A stretch of 64,000 nt of DNA. It comes from Proteromonas lacertae (Eukaryota; Sar; Bigyra; Opalinata; Proteromonadidae). Under the pieces are notes generated by a model. It was given only the letters and a program-made list of their open reading frames with translations. It made no database searches and had not been told where the DNA came from. The position numbers were made by a program, and so were the translations under genes. Location of the stretch: positions 122,716 through 186,715 of the forward strand of contig NGBS01000880.1 of NCBI GenBank assembly GCA_002245135.1, read 5' to 3'. This document shows positions 37,927 through 49,078 of the stretch, piece after piece (position 1 is the stretch's first letter; every line of letters starts with the position of its first letter).

Positions 37927-39334
37927 TTAAATGAAATCGTCATATTCATCATCACCAGCTTCATAATCTTCCATTTCAATAAAATCAACTTTCCATCTTA
38001 ATAAACCACCAATTCCACCAAAACCTTTACAAAATTGACTTCCTTCTTGAGATTTATTTGTCACAATTTCTAATTGAGCTCCAAACTCTTTATAATGATT
38101 GGCTAACCATTCAATCAACGGAATTTTTTCTTTAATTTCTAATTCACTTCCTGAAGTTGGATCTTTGAAATTGTTATGGTCTTCTTCTTCATGTTCATTT
38201 AATATTTTTACTTCCACTTTCTGAGTGGTACTATTATAAAATTCATATCGATTAATTGAAAGATTTTCCCATACTATCAAAATGTCTACAGAACTCATTT
38301 CTAAGGCTTTCATTGTGTTTTTTACACCAAAACAGAACTTTCCAGTATCTTGATTAATCTCTTCAAAATATTTCGTAATTAATTTCTTCTCAGAAATAAA
38401 TTTCACATTTGATAATGTATCAGCAGCCAAATCAATGGCTTGATTAAATCCATTCTCACCACCATAACTTATATCTAATACAGCAACAACCAATGGCTTT
38501 AATCTTTGATCAAATAAATCAGATTGATTTAATTGTTCTTTAAACTCAGCTGAACCAGCTAATACTAATCCATTGATATTTGGTTTATCATTTGATATAA
38601 ATATGTTCGTTGATAATTCAGCTACTCTTCTTAAATAGTTATGACGTTTCTCAAGCCTTAATCGAGCAAATCTTACAGCTGATTGACCACCTCTTCCGTG
38701 TTTCTTGGGTAATTCGACTGTTATCTTATGTAATACGTTTCTTGTATTTCCACAGAGTGTACCGAATAAACAACCATTACCATCCATCACAATAAACCCA
38801 TAAACTGCATCATCTTCTAATAATTCATTTAATGCTTCAGTATGGAACTTATTATCACATAAATACAAGGATGTATTGATAGGCTTGAATGGTTCGAAGT
38901 CGATGTTGACTTTTTTTTCTTTTCCATCATCTGTTAAAACTGTACCACAGTATAAAACTAATCCGTTTTCTGGTACTTTGTTGTATAGTTTTAAACGCTG
39001 TTGGGTTGAAGTAATTGCGTTAAGAACGGATAAACGATTTACTCTTGATTTGATATTGGAAGCAGTACCATATTCATCAGTTAATAATTTTACTGAGTTT
39101 GAAATCTAGTAATTGATAAAAGAAATGGAATATACTTGATCATGAGGTCTAATGATCAAAGAGATCATACTTGTACCATTACTAAATTATAAACATATTC
39201 AAAATACCCTTTTGCCTGTTCTAAACTCTTAATCAGTCTTTTGATCTTCCACATTTCAATATGATGATCATCTTTCTATATTATTAATAATATAACAATG
39301 TCATATATACATCTTTATCTGACACGGACATCAT
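37927..39334 (-). CDS. ERF1: Eukaryotic translation release factor 1
   Basis: Four exons (introns 26-35 bp) give about 430 residues. The N domain keeps GTS, TASNIKS and YLCDNKF, the elements that read stop codons, and the middle domain has HGRGGQS, the GGQ loop that triggers peptide release. The C-terminal [13 protein letters not shown] and acidic tail match the eRF3-binding region. Intact stop-reading motifs argue for a standard code with three stops, which matters for the in-frame TAA codons elsewhere in the window. Confidence 0.95.
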
Positions 39335-39475
39335 TGTTGGCTAGTAAAATGAATATGAATAAAATTTTAAATGCAACACTAAATTAAGGGGGTATTGCTT
39401 ATAACTTCCTGGAGTAAAATTGAACTATTTCCTAGTTTTACATCCAAACAAAAAATATAATACAATTACAAACAA

Positions 39476-40546
39476 TTAATTATTGGGTTTATCTTGGTTT
39501 TTAGAAAAATTTAGTTCATTTAAAAGAATTTGAGCTTCCTTCAAATGATTCTATTAGATAAAATATATTCATTGAATATACAATAAGAGATTTATCTGTT
39601 TTACACAGTATTTTCAACATCTCCACACATTTACTACAATATTCTACAGCCACATCATTTGCTTCTAAAGCGTTATAACATTGTGCCATTCTAAACCATA
39701 TTTCTGGATCAGTATCATCTTCATTCAACAAGGTCTCCATAATATCAACAGCTATTTCATCTTCCGAAAGAGCAATAGCTTGTTTAGCTAGCGTATATCT
39801 GTTATTATAAGGTGGTAATAGTTCAGGATCTTCTATGTCTTTAATAACTAGATTATAAATATTATTTAAGTATCTTTTAGCTTCATCAAAATTTTCTTGT
39901 ATAGTTCGAAGATTGATTATTGTTTGATAGGCATCCACTGATGTTTGACATATGTCAAATGCTTTTTTAATATAGGATTCACATTCTTGTTCAGCGTTTG
40001 GATGATCATTAAAAAAAAAAGAATTAAAGAATATGTGTGATTAATTTCAATAAATTAAAAAAAAAGATATCATAAATCATCACTCATATATAATTCAGCT
40101 ATTGACGCATATCCAGCAGCTATTTTATTCTTTAATAGTAATATTTCTTTTTCATCACTAACCGTTGATAATTGATTTATCATTATTGTTATTCCTTTTT
40201 CAGCACATTGAACTGATGTTATACCTGTCTATTATTATTTATATAATACTATAAATACCTTCAATTCTGATAAATACATCCATTTCATAGCATTTTCATC
40301 TGGATCTATTTCTATTGATTTTTGTAATAAGTATAACAATTAAGTGAACAATTAATAGTAGAAAATAAAGGATATTGGTAATGCTTTCTCTACATCTTCA
40401 TTTTCTAAATATAAATCAGCTAACAAATCCATAGCTTCAGTATTTTTTGGATCTTCTTCTAGAATCTTTTCGTATATAACAATAGCCATATCCCATTTTT
40501 TCACACTTTTATATTGTTCAGCTAGATCAAATTGTGTTTTAAACAT
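39476..40546 (-). CDS. TPR protein, ACL4-like ribosomal-protein chaperone
   Basis: From ATG 40546 the reading gives about 330 residues of tetratricopeptide repeats (WDMAIVIYEKILEEDPKN, then EKALPLLQKSIEIDPDENAM) and a C-terminal half with IAELYMSD, DPEIWFRMAQCYNALEAN and EYCSKCVEML, an order typical of ACL4, the dedicated chaperone of ribosomal protein uL4. One intron (40331-40375) is AT-AC; a second (about 40006-40070) begins ATATCTTTT but has no clean AC/AG end; two others are ordinary GT-AG. ACL4 identity is tentative; TPR is secure. Confidence 0.7.
40331..40375 (-). other. U12-type AT-AC intron
   Basis: On the minus strand the intron begins ATATCCTTT and ends TTATAC, with a branch-like TTCACTTAAT about 8 nt from the end. 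No GT-AG solution keeps the frame, while this removal joins CCA to TTA TTA CAA and restores a perfect TPR helix. ATATCCTTT is the textbook minor-spliceosome 5' site. Confidence 0.8.
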
Positions 40547-40678
40547 ATCACTACCTATTTACCCATTAAACTGTTTACATTATACTCATATTAGACATTC
40601 CAAAAATATGAAGTTTGATAGAATCAAGCTTACTTTTAAATTTTCAAATCAGTTATACTGTTTTAGAAAGAGAGAACA

Positions 40679-42847
40679 ATGGCATGCTATTGCAAAAGTG
40701 GTTATGATGAAGGGTATAATTACATTTGTGATATTCAATTTTATATATATAGATGGTGTCGTCATTTAGTCAATAATGGTTATGGGGATATCAAAATAAA
40801 AATCGGTGATGAAATTATTCAGAGCATAAAATCAATTTTATCTACTGAAAATATTACATTCAACAAAATTATCAAAGATTCACAATGTGAAGATGTTATT
40901 GAGGTATTTGAAGGAGTATCAATGACAGGATTTTTAGAATTTGAAAAATTTATAAGTGGTGGTAAACTTGTAATAGAAGAGAATAATGTAATTGACATTA
41001 TGTTAGTTTGTTTATATTATAATGAAAGTACCTTATTCATTGAAGCAAAGAAATACATAGAAAACCATCTAAATTTCAGTTTAACTCAAAAACTGTTCGA
41101 AATCTATTCATTTCTTGACAATAACCAATTAATTGATTTAAAAGACAATTTATTGAATTATATAAACAATTGGAATTGGAAATATATTGCAGATACTAAT
41201 GACAATGAATATTTTATCCATTTACCGTTAGAAATTTTGGAATATATTTTAAGTCACACTTTAATATTACCTAATGAATATTACTTATTAAAACAATTAT
41301 TCACTTATTATGAAATGAATATAAAAACATTAAAAGATGATATAGAGAGTAAAAAAACAAAAGAAATATTTTTAGAGTTCTTTAAAAAGATTGATTTTGA
41401 TAAAGTTACTGCAAAACAAATATTCTTTATTGACAAATTACTTCAATTTGATGATATTACAAAATCGAATAATAATAATAATAACAGTTATAATCATATT
41501 TATATTACATTTGAAGATGAAAAGAATATGATAAATAATGATTTGAAAGATTTTATATTCAGAAAGTATATGGATATAATGAATGGAAATGATGTTGAAT
41601 TCAATAGTTATAATGATGAAAATATATTGAATAATAACATAGATAATTTAGAATATATTATAAATGATTTATTACTGATTAATAATGACGATTTGATCAT
41701 TATTATTGGATTATTAATTTCAATGAAAATGAAAATAAATGTAAACCTATCAACTCAATTATACATTCGACTATTAACAAAATACAATGAAAATACTAAA
41801 GAAAATATTAAATTATGTTTATTACGATGTTTAATACTATTTATTAACGAAATGGATAATATTAAAACACTTTATAATTGTTGTGGAAAAGATATATTAA
41901 ATGAATTATTGAAAATACCAGATATATTGAGTGATAGTCAAAAAGAAATAATAATTAAATTTACTAAAATAAATAATATTGAATTAGAAATATTAAATGA
42001 TAATAAGAAATCATATGATAAACAAATAAATAATTTGATAAATATGAAAATAATATCAGAATTTCATTATGAAAAAGATGAGTATGAGTTTATTGTTGGA
42101 AATAATGATAGTGATGATAATTCTATTGAATTAAAACCAATTTGTGATGGTACAGAATGTATATTTGAAGTAGAAAATGAATTAATGGAAGGACTAGAAA
42201 TAGATGAAAAGAGTGGAATTATCAGTGGAAATATAAAAACTGAAATAAAAGAACAAACTTCCATTGTTGTCATAGCTAAAAATAAAATAAGTGAAAAGAA
42301 ATGTGAAATTAAAATAACAAGTATAGAATATAAATTCTCATCAAAATCAATATACAATTCAATAATTTCAAGCGATGGAAAAATTGTAAAAAGATCCGTT
42401 GGGATTGATCATGGTATGGATAGTCATTCTTATTTGAATATTGAAATGACGAATAATTACATTTATACACTAAAATTCAGATTTAAACAAAATACATCGT
42501 TTTCTATTGGTTCTACAATAATTGGCTTAGGTGCGCAAAGAGTTAACAATTTCAACGGAACTAGAATTTTATATGAAAGTAATTCATATGGTTGGTATCA
42601 TGATAGTTTACAATCTTATCTTTGTGTTGGTGGAAATACTGTTGTAGTTAATGGAAATATCTTTATTAATAACAGTAATGATATTTATGAGGTTGTTTAT
42701 GATATGAAGATGAAAGAAATGAAAATGGGTAAGAATGGAAGCAAACCACAACTATTAATTAAGAAATTACCTTGCCCTTTGTATCCATTTGTAGTTGTAG
42801 GAGATATAGGAAATACAGTCACTTTAGTAAGTGTAACAAGGAATTAA
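40679..42847 (+). CDS. BTB-BACK protein with Ig-like and SPRY-like C-terminus
   Basis: An open frame of 722 codons from ATG 40679. A typical intron (GTATAA...ATATAG, 40714-40752, 39 bp, multiple of three) very likely splits the N-terminus and its removal joins DEG to WCRHLVNN. A BTB-like fold (about 20-130), a BACK-like helical region with Asn-rich inserts, an Ig/cadherin-like segment (GLEIDEKSGIISGN) and a SPRY-like end (GLGAQR, YGWYHDSL, YLCVGG) follow. Probable ubiquitin-ligase substrate adaptor; inferred from architecture. Confidence 0.65.
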   Translation: MACYCKSGYDEGYNYICDIQFYIYRWCRHLVNNGYGDIKIKIGDEIIQSIKSILSTENITFNKIIKDSQCEDVIEVFEGVSMTGFLEFEKFISGGKLVIEENNVIDIMLVCLYYNESTLFIEAKKYIENHLNFSLTQKLFEIYSFLDNNQLIDLKDNLLNYINNWNWKYIADTNDNEYFIHLPLEILEYILSHTLILPNEYYLLKQLFTYYEMNIKTLKDDIESKKTKEIFLEFFKKIDFDKVTAKQIFFIDKLLQFDDITKSNNNNNNSYNHIYITFEDEKNMINNDLKDFIFRKYMDIMNGNDVEFNSYNDENILNNNIDNLEYIINDLLLINNDDLIIIIGLLISMKMKINVNLSTQLYIRLLTKYNENTKENIKLCLLRCLILFINEMDNIKTLYNCCGKDILNELLKIPDILSDSQKEIIIKFTKINNIELEILNDNKKSYDKQINNLINMKIISEFHYEKDEYEFIVGNNDSDDNSIELKPICDGTECIFEVENELMEGLEIDEKSGIISGNIKTEIKEQTSIVVIAKNKISEKKCEIKITSIEYKFSSKSIYNSIISSDGKIVKRSVGIDHGMDSHSYLNIEMTNNYIYTLKFRFKQNTSFSIGSTIIGLGAQRVNNFNGTRILYESNSYGWYHDSLQSYLCVGGNTVVVNGNIFINNSNDIYEVVYDMKMKEMKMGKNGSKPQLLIKKLPCPLYPFVVVGDIGNTVTLVSVTRN

Positions 42848-42969
42848 TCATAATGAATATGTTTTTTTTCTTTTTTGTTGAAAATTTCAAAATTGGGGTT
42901 TTAATGAAAAATTGCCCTGAAAAAATTCATTCAATATTCTTATTTTAGTGTTTTTATGGTGTATCTGAA

Positions 42970-44026
42970 ATGAATAAGGAAATGAATCTTATATCAATCA
43001 CAACTGCACAGCTTGAATATTATTTGGAGAGAAATACACTTTTATCCAGGCTTCAATCACAGATTTCAAATTATGAGGATGAGCTGTTATTGAAAAATCA
43101 ACAGATCGATTTATTAAAAAGAGAGATACTTGCAAAGTCTGTTAATTCCGCCACTCACTCAAGGAATCCCTCATTGTATAATATTTTGTTTATTTGTTCA
43201 TAGACTAAACAACTCTTTACCATCATCGCCTAAAAAGACTATATTCCATCAGAATACTCTCAGTTTCAATGAGAATTTGTATATTAGTGAAATTCAATCG
43301 CTTAAAGAACAACTTGAGGATTTAAAAATAAAAATGACCAACGATACAAAGAGTTTTGACAAGAAATTGTCAGAAAAAGAGAATGAAATACGAAAATTAG
43401 AAATATATTACAAAGATGAAGAGATTAAATCAAAAATCAAATTAGAAGAAAAGCATTCAGAGATACAGTTATTACACAAACAAATCCAAGATTTAGAAAA
43501 ATCAAACAATCAACCAGAAAATTCAAAAAATGATAAGATAAAATCACTCAATTTTAAAGACAGTGAAATAATGTATTATTATGAGGAATTTAAAAGAACT
43601 CAAAGCTTAAGAGATGAAATAAAAAAACTAAAAGTAGAAAATGATGAACTAAAATTAGAAATATTAATAAAAAGCAAAAGAAATGTAAAAAATGAAAAAA
43701 TGGAAGAAATGAGTAAAAAAATAAAAGAGTTGGAATATAAAATCAGTTCAATAAAACTATATAATGAAACAATAGATTATTATATTAAACTAAGAAATAA
43801 AGAAATGAAAGAAAATGATAAATTAAATGAAATTTTGAATAAAATAAAATTTATATTAAAGAATGAATATGATATGAAAATATTTCAAACAAATGAAAAT
43901 AGGAATATTAAAATATTAAAAATTAAAAATGATAGTGAAAATTCTTCAATTGTGAGTGATGATTCTAGTGATTTGGTTTGTAATCCGAAGTGTAGGATAA
44001 ATAGTTACGATGAAAATGATATATGA
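42970..44026 (+). CDS. Coiled-coil protein of unknown function
   Basis: ATG 42970 and one 28-bp intron (GTATAA...TCATAG) give about 340 residues. Nearly all of it is heptad-patterned Leu/Lys/Glu/Asn coiled coil with a short Ser-Pro linker near residue 70 and a Ser/Asp tail. It may be a cytoskeletal or centrosomal protein, but no family motif is seen. It is tail to tail with the kinesin-like gene. Confidence 0.65.
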
Positions 44027-44156
44027 AAGTGATATATATATATAAATGTTATGTATATAGTTAATGTAAATGTTTTTAGTATAATTACTTTTATCTTTTA
44101 TCTATTTGTTATAAACAACATATAAATTTCATCTAAAATGATCTAAATTCAAATAA

Positions 44157-47100
44157 TTAGTAACTATTATTATTTTGAGTAAAATAATTTCTAAATGGTT
44201 GTTGTGATTGTGGTGATGGTTGTTTTATTCTTTTTACTTGTGATGGAGGTGAAATTTGAGATTGATTTCTTATATGTTGTTGTGGTGGTGGAGTCTGACG
44301 TATTTGAGGAGTATTTCTTGTTTGTAACTGTGCTTGAGATTGAGTATTTAGCTGAGCTTGAGGTTGAACTCGAGGTATACTTCTCATTTGTTGATTTCTT
44401 ACAGGTTGTTGTATTTGTGGCTGACTTCTAGTTTGCTGTGGTTGAATTTGTCTCTGTTGGGCTATTGGTTTTGGTTTTGGCTGTATTTGTATTTGAGATT
44501 GAGAAGGATTTCTAATTGGCGTTTGTTGTGGTGGTTGAATTGTATTTCTTCTCACTGGTTGTTCCTGTGGCTGTTGTACTTGGGTTTGATTCCTAGTATG
44601 AGGTTGTGGATTTCTTATTGGGGTTTTCTGAGGTGTTTGATGTGATTGAGAATTTGGTTGATTTCTAACTTGAGGAGTAGACTGTCTTTGAGGTTGAATT
44701 TGTGGAGGAGGTGGTATGTTTCTAACTGGCATTTGCCTTTGTTGGTTTGAATGTTGCTGTTGATTTACAACTGGTTGTTTAGTTGATTGTGATTGTGATT
44801 GTTTTTGTATAGTTTGAGGATTTGGTTGATTTCTTTCTTGTTTTTGTTGTGGTTGTCTTTGTAATGGTTGTTGATTAATTACTAGCTGTTTCTGTGTATG
44901 AGGTGGTTTTCTCATTTGCATATTTCTATTTGGTGTTTGATATTGAACTTGAGGTTGCGGTAATGTTTGAGTTTGTGAATCAATAATAACAGGTGGTTCT
45001 GGTATTGATTCTTCCAACATTCTAATTCTATCATCTTTTTCTTTCACTATTTCTTTTTCATTTTCCAACTCTATTTCCATCTCTTTCATTTTCCTTTGCA
45101 GAGTTTCAGTTATTAATTTCATTTCAATTAATGATTGATTCTGTATTTCAACCATCTTCTTTAGTTCATTTGTATTTGCTATTGATTTATTCAATTGTTC
45201 ATGTTGATGTAATATTCTTTCTTTCAACTTACTTTCTGTATCTTTATCAGATTCAATTGTTTTATTCAGTATTTCATTTTGTATAGTTAATTGGTTTATC
45301 TCTTCATCTTTTTCTTTTATTATTTCTACATTCTTCTTCTGTAATTCATTAATCTCTTCTTTTAATCTCAAGATTTCCAATTTATTATTCTCAAATTCAA
45401 TTAATTTATCATTCAATTGATTGTTTTCTTTTATCAAACCAATTATTTCTTCATCTTTCTCTTTATATAATTCCAATTGTTCTTTTAAATCATCTACTGT
45501 AGCTTTTAACATTAATATTTCATTATCTCTTTCTTCATTCATTCCATTACCATTTTTAATATCTTCAATTGTCTTTTTAAGTCTTCTTATTTCATTTATC
45601 TGATTTGAATACTGTATAAAATTGTTTACTTTTGTTCCATACTGTATATTCTTCAAGGAATAAGCAAAACTTAATGTATTACTAATCTCATCACTATATT
45701 TTAATGTTGTATTGATATTACATAACATCACTGTTTTTGATTTACCATTGAAAGAATCTCTTAATAACAAAGTCAATTTATTTTCTTTGTAATTTATCAT
45801 TACTCTATTTTCAACTAAATGATTTATAATGTTACTAAAACTACTAATAGATGGGTATAAATATTCACTTTTTTCTTTGATTTTTATTTCTGATTTTGTT
45901 ATTTTTCTATCTGAATCAATCATATCTACAATTGTTAATTTACTTTCTAGTACTTTATTAACTGTTTTAATCTTTAAAGTGACATAAATAAACATACTTG
46001 ATGGTATATCATCTTTTCTCTTTCTCTTTTCTTTACATATATTTAATATCTTTATAATATCTTTCTTATCATTAATTAAAACATCATTAATATCTGAAAA
46101 TTCAACTGTTTTATTAGAATAACGAATATTCAATTTGAAATCTTCATTTCCTTTTTCTTCACTATTATACCAATGTAAAATATCATAAACTTCTTCATCA
46201 TTCCTCAATTCAACAACAGATATTTTCATTTCACTATCATAATTATTGAATAAAATATAATTGTATATATCTATTATTATTCTATAACTTAATCCTATAT
46301 CACTATCTACATTTATTTTACCATTTTTCATCAATTTTCTATCTGTAACTTTATCAGTTTCTCCAAAAAGTGTATAACTTTTCCCACTACCTTTTATCCC
46401 ATAACTAATTATAGAAATATAATATCCATCGAGTAATGAAGGTATTACATAATTCAATTCATTATAAATATCAATTTGACTGCTATTTTCATTAAAACAA
46501 TTGTCAAATTCATAATATTTAAACGTATCTGTTGTTCCATACATTACAATTTCTTTTTCATTTTCATTATTTATTTCAACTATCTTTAATTCATTATCTT
46601 CATCATCTTCAGGTTTTCTACATCTAATATAAACATTGATTTTGTCTTGATCTACTATTGATTTTATTAATAATTTGTCATAATTCTCTTTCATTATATT
46701 TAATTCATCTTGTTGATACTGAATATAAGATGAAACTGAATCTAACATATTGGATAATACCATATTATATTCATTTAAATAATTCTTTATTTCTTTTGAT
46801 ATTTCTTTATTATTATTTTTGTTATTATTAAAACTTAAAGAATTTAACATTTCATTTACTATTCCAAATTGTTCAACATAATCATTATCTGAGATTGAAA
46901 TATCTCTTCGAATTGGTAATTCTATACAAATTATAACATTATTATATATAATACTATCTTTAATTGGTTGATTTATTAATTCAAAAGTTTTTGATGAATG
47001 AATAATTGGTGGAATAATCATTGTCTTTAAATATGAATATATCTTATTAACATCTTCTTTTAATTCTTGATTATTTTCATTTTCTACTGTTTGAGAAAAT

Positions 47101-47517
47101 TTCTATATCGAAATAATATATTCTATGATAATACATATGATTGAAATGACTGTTTATATAACTCATAAAAGGAAGATCTATAATATCTCAACAAATCTGA
47201 TAAATGAGTCTGTCTATTTTCCATTTCTTTCATTTTATCTATTTCCAATACCTAGTAATATTATATAGGATAATATTTTATACCAATAGTCTATTCTGTT
47301 CTTTCAAATCTTCATTTTCTTTTTGAAGCCTTTTTGTATAACTCTAATTAATTCCAAAAATACAATATACAATTTTATATTCACTACTATCTGTATTTTG
47401 GGATATATCGCAAATATTATTACTATCAACAAATGAGCTATTCTCTTCAATTGTAAACAGTTAATAAAAACAATAATTATTACATTTTAACTTAAAAGGA
47501 TATAAACTAACACTCAT
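44157..47517 (-). CDS. Divergent kinesin motor protein with Q/P-rich tail
   Basis: From ATG 47517, with a U12-type intron and short GT-AG introns in the first 400 bp, a coiled coil leads into a kinesin motor core, then a second coiled coil and a ~230-residue Gln/Pro/Arg-rich tail. The P-loop is YGIKGSGKSYTLFG. Switch I (SSMFIYV, in place of NxxSSRSH) and switch II (IVDMIDSDR, in place of LAGSE) are altered, while YKENKLTLLLRDSFNGKSKT is well kept. The motor may bind microtubules with reduced or no ATPase activity. An N-terminal stalk before the motor resembles kinesin-14, but the central position leaves the subfamily open. Confidence 0.75.
47453..47503 (-). other. U12-type AT-AC intron
   Basis: The minus strand reads ATATCCTTTT at the start, TTTATTAACTG as a branch-like sequence and TGTTTAC at the end. 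Removal joins ATG AGT GTT AGT TT to A ATT GAA GAG and supplies the only start codon for the kinesin-like gene. Confidence 0.8.
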
Positions 47518-47636
47518 ACCAACAAACAAAAGAATTAGAAAATCAAACCGGCTTGAGAAGATTTTTCAAACATGTTTGAAAATAAAAACACAGTTTAACC
47601 CTCAATGATTTAGTTTTTACAATAATAATGATAGAA

Positions 47637-47668
47637 AGGGGGAAATGAGTACATACTCATTTCCCCCT
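47637..47668. repeat. Perfect 15-bp-arm palindrome
   Basis: Arms 47637-47651 and 47654-47668 pair without mismatch around a CA centre, including a run of five G-C pairs in very AT-rich DNA. Confidence 0.9.
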
Positions 47669-47866
47669 ATAGTTTTTTTGTCCGTTTCATAATCAAACCA
47701 TAATTCAAGCTTACATTATTTTTTCGCTTTTCTGTTTGAATTTAAACAAAAATAATTATTCCATTTGAATCCTCATCTTATGATGAATCTATTTATGTTG
47801 TTAGTTCAAATTATAGAAAGTGAATGACATATAATTTCAAAAAATAATTCAATAAAAACAATCTCA

Positions 47867-47918
47867 ATAGGATGGTCAACACATGGTGTGATATGACACC
47901 ATATAGTGACCATCCTAT
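47867..47918. repeat. Nested palindrome, 12-bp outer and 7-bp inner arms
   Basis: Outer arms ATAGGATGGTCA / TGACCATCCTAT (47867-47878, 47907-47918) enclose a second hairpin ATGGTGT / ACACCAT, a cruciform-prone structure. Confidence 0.85.
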
Positions 47919-48094
47919 GTAATAAAAAAACAAAACAAAAAAATGGAGTTCAAGTCAAATCTCGAAACGCATCTATTTTTCTATTATTGATATTTCTTAT
48001 AAGACTTGTTATAATGCTAATTAATTATGTAAATTATGAAAACAACACTCCCACACAAACACAATCAATCATTTGAACCATTTAGGACCAGAGA

Positions 48095-48900
48095 TTAATA
48101 ATCATTTTGGTACTCTGGCTCCTCCTCATCATCATCATCTACTATAAATTGGGAGAAGTTATCATCATCATCATCTTCCTCTGTAGTACTATCTTCTTGT
48201 TTTTGGTTTTTGGTTGAAATGTTTTTTTGATTTATTTTCTTTCTTTTGAATCTTGGAGCTTTAGATGTACTGCACTTTCTTTTTGTGGATACTACCTTTA
48301 ACAACTTGTTGTTGTTGTCATCATCATCATTATAATCATCATCATCCAGATTATCAAACAACGATGCTATAGAGACTTTACTACTTACCATACTTTCAGC
48401 AGTACTTCTGTAAACTATATCTCCTTTCGAATTCTTGTTTTCTTCTTTTTCGCATTTTGCTAAATCGTTGTCACCGAAATGTATGATATACATACAAGTC
48501 AGTTCTACCATGTCCTCCATTGCATGGTCAAGCATACGATCATACTATTGATTCAAAATTGAAATATATATTAAATAGATATACGATGCTTTTGTCCAGA
48601 TCCTCTTTATACATGATATTACATAGCAGGACAGACATCAACACTCTAGACATTTTTAACCTTTCATGACGATCACTAATCTTTTCAATTTCTGTGAATC
48701 TTTTGTACCATGTAGTGAAACGCCTTATACTGAAGTTACCATTCCAGCTATAGACATAATAATAATATATTATACCTATATCGTTGCAAATCTTTCTCAT
48801 GTTCTACAATCGTCTTAAAATTCTCACATAAAATTTTATATATGCTCGGATTTGGATCATTAATGAAGCTGTTTTTGTATAGTATCTTCCAGTTGCTCAT
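48095..48900 (-). CDS. Spliced acidic protein at the left edge of the element
   Basis: Three exons (introns 28 and 39 bp, GTATA...TATAG) give about 230 residues from ATG 48900. The first half is a mixed globular region rich in Trp, Arg and hydrophobics (RRFTTWYKRF). The second half is disordered: an Asp/Asn run, a Lys/Arg patch (RFKRKKINQK) that could be a nuclear signal, and acidic tracts. No family is recognised. It diverges from the integrase gene across about 180 bp, so it may be an element gene (regulator?) or the last host gene. Confidence 0.6.
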
Positions 48901-48958
48901 AATAAGTGAATTGAAAGGGAAATAACGTTGAACAATGAACAAATGTTATATGTATATA

Positions 48959-48968
48959 TGAAACGGAT
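48959..48968. promoter_or_regulatory. GAAACGGAT motif in divergent element promoter
   Basis: TGAAACGGAT lies 59 bp upstream of the 48900 start and 111 bp upstream of the integrase ATG. An identical core occurs at 61813. Confidence 0.4.
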
Positions 48969-49078
48969 ATATATATATTTTTAAATGTTGCTATAAAGAC
49001 ATATAACTCTATTAATTTAGATAATATCCATAATGAAATGAATTTCATTATTACTTTTGTTTTTTGTTTTTGGACCAT

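Larger units (their letters stand above)
47518..48094. other. Intergenic region at the host/element boundary
   Basis: This 577-bp gap between the kinesin start and the first element gene holds no ORF. It contains two strong palindromes (47637-47668 and 47867-47918) and GAAACG motifs (47691-47699 reversed; 47963-47970). The left end of the virus-like element probably lies here, but no terminal repeat can be confirmed because the right end is outside the window. Confidence 0.5.

Noticed and set aside
44195-44645. Plus-strand Val/Leu/Trp-rich ORFs
   Set aside because: They are the complement of the Gln/Pro-rich tail of the kinesin-like gene.
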